Source: Chloroflexota bacterium
GTDB taxonomy: Bacteria > Chloroflexota > Anaerolineae > 4572-78 > J111
Length of the DNA: 6,174 nt
NCBI GenBank assembly: GCA_003695455.1
Contig: RFJF01000379.1
Location: forward strand, 1 to 6,174
Direction of reading: 5' to 3'
Position numbers and translations under genes: made by a program
In this document: positions 5,154 through 6,174 of the stretch, in pieces
Numbering within the stretch: position 1 is the first letter of the stretch
How the letters are laid out: every line of letters starts with the position of its first letter
The notes under the pieces: model-generated
What the model saw: only the letters and a program-made list of their open reading frames with translations
Told to the model about the DNA's origin: nothing
The model's database searches: none

Positions 5154-6174
5154 TTACTGGTAGGCCAGACTGTCGCGCACGCTGATTTGGGTGGCGTTGC
5201 GGGCCGGCACAATCGAGGCCAGCACGGCGATGACCAGAATCACGCCCAGCCACACCCCCACAGCCCCGTAATTGTACCGGAAGTCCAGATTGGCATCAAA
5301 CATGGCCTGCCCCAGTGAGTTGGCCAGCGGGCGGGCCAGCAGCAGCGACAGCGGCACAGCCACGGTCCAACTGAACAAACCCTGCAGCACACCCTCAAGC
5401 ATAAACATGCCCATGATGGTGGGCGTGCGCGCCCCGATGGCCCGCATCACGCCGATTTCTCGGATGCGCTCAACCACGCTGATGGACAGCGCGCCCATCA
5501 GTCCGATGCCGCCCACCAGCGCCACCAGTACCGCCAGCGCCAACAGCATGTTGGTGGTAATGGCAAACTGGTTTTCGGCGTCTACCTGGTCCTGCGGGGT
5601 GGTGCCGGTGGCAAAGATGTCGACCTCCATGTTGCGGTCCTGGTACAGGTCTTTGAGGGCGGTAGAAATCTGCGCCACCGACGATAGATTATCGGTGCTG
5701 GTAGTTGCCAGCAGGCGTGAAACCTGATTGTACTTTTTGGTTGCCAGATACACAGCTTCGCGGGGGGCGTAAATCGGCTCGGCGTCAAAACCGCCGCCAA
5801 AAATTACCTTGAACAACCCTACCACCTGCCACTCACTGTCGCCCAACTCAAACATATCCAGCGTCACGGTATCGCCCACGCGGATGTTGTTGTCTTCGGC
5901 GGTGTCGCGGCTGATGACAATGGCCCGTTTGTCGCCGGGTTGCAGCCAGCGGCCGTCGGTAATCAGCGGGCGGTACATGGCACTGTCCGGCGGAATACCC
6001 ACAATGGATGCGCCCACGCCGGCTTCTTTGGTGCGCTGTCCCGCCTTCAAAATAGAGGCCGGCGCAATAAACCATGATTCAACATCGGTCACGCCGGGCA
6101 CACTTTCGGCCATTGATTCAACCCGGTCGGTGCGCTGCAAATCTTCAAAGCCAATGCGAATATCAAAGCCGCGC
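5154..6174 (-). CDS. MacB/FtsX-family ABC transporter permease, C-terminal 339 residues (5' truncated by window edge)
   Basis: The frame is open to the right edge and ends at TAA 5156-5154, giving 339 residues. About 1-205 are the extracytoplasmic MacB-type core domain, with VGIPPDSAMYRPLITDGRWL and, further on, 'AIVISRDTAEDNNIRVGDTV' and 'WQVVGLF', all usual in this domain. The FtsX domain follows: a helix at about 208-232, the conserved cytoplasmic segment SVVERIREIGVMRAIGAR (232-249), a helix near 255-280, and a last helix at 302-322 ending in VPARNAT and 'DSLAYQ'. The first helix and N-terminus are off the window. These permeases have no ATPase of their own and need a LolD/MacB-type ATPase, often with a MacA-like adaptor; such genes would be expected to the right. 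Members act in lipoprotein release, peptide or drug efflux, or mechanotransmission rather than classical transport. An internal TTG at 6140 is not the start, because matching sequence continues upstream of it. Confidence 0.93.
   Translation of the reverse strand, partial: RGFDIRIGFEDLQRTDRVESMAESVPGVTDVESWFIAPASILKAGQRTKEAGVGASIVGIPPDSAMYRPLITDGRWLQPGDKRAIVISRDTAEDNNIRVGDTVTLDMFELGDSEWQVVGLFKVIFGGGFDAEPIYAPREAVYLATKKYNQVSRLLATTSTDNLSSVAQISTALKDLYQDRNMEVDIFATGTTPQDQVDAENQFAITTNMLLALAVLVALVGGIGLMGALSISVVERIREIGVMRAIGARTPTIMGMFMLEGVLQGLFSWTVAVPLSLLLARPLANSLGQAMFDANLDFRYNYGAVGVWLGVILVIAVLASIVPARNATQISVRDSLAYQ

Noticed and set aside
6138..6140. TTG at 6140 as the start codon of the FtsX-type gene
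   Set aside because: The frame stays open to the window edge with plausible protein sequence, and the family needs an N-terminal helix further upstream, so the gene is truncated by the window rather than starting here.
1..6174. A new defence, mobile or biosynthetic system
   Set aside because: The genes are transporter components plus one uncharacterised membrane protein. No nuclease, toxin, recombinase, polymerase or tailoring enzyme is present.

Overview
The window looks like an ordinary bacterial chromosomal segment from a moderately GC-rich genome. It holds two convergent gene blocks that meet at an unusual intergenic repeat. The strong Shine-Dalgarno sequences (GGAGG-type) and the gene content fit a Gram-negative-like or Chloroflexota-like bacterium. 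Chloroflexota is my weak preference, from the general look of the octamer arrays and of the ABC exporter. I could not test it, because no rRNA or marker gene is present.

Plus strand, 1-2163: the end of a tripartite tricarboxylate transporter (TTT) operon in the order tctC (3' end only), tctB, tctA. TctC is the periplasmic or extracytoplasmic binding protein, TctB the small membrane subunit and TctA the large one. Together they form a secondary, ion-driven uptake system for a carboxylate or similar organic anion; the substrate cannot be read from the sequence. A strong GC hairpin separates tctC from tctB, and tctB and tctA are 4 nt apart.

Junction, 2161-2251: two facing 40-nt arms, each made of five 8-bp units, around an 11-nt centre. 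The array starts on the tctA stop codon and ends 1 nt before the stop codon of the convergent gene.

Minus strand, 6174-2253, read right to left: (i) the C-terminal part of a MacB/FtsX-type ABC permease, whose start lies off the right edge; (ii) a 26-bp perfect palindrome plus T-tract that looks like an intrinsic terminator but sits directly before the ribosome binding site of the next gene; (iii) a complete ABC exporter half-transporter with fused membrane and ATPase domains and all catalytic motifs; (iv) a 106-nt spacer with a possible promoter and an 11-bp-period direct repeat; (v) a three-helix membrane protein with a DUF2892/YgaP-like N-terminus and a roughly 200-residue helical C-terminal domain of unknown function.

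I see no RNA gene, insertion sequence, CRISPR array or defence system, and no gap longer than 300 bases without a gene. The most distinctive items are the mirrored octamer array, the terminator-like palindrome against an RBS, and the DUF2892 fusion protein.
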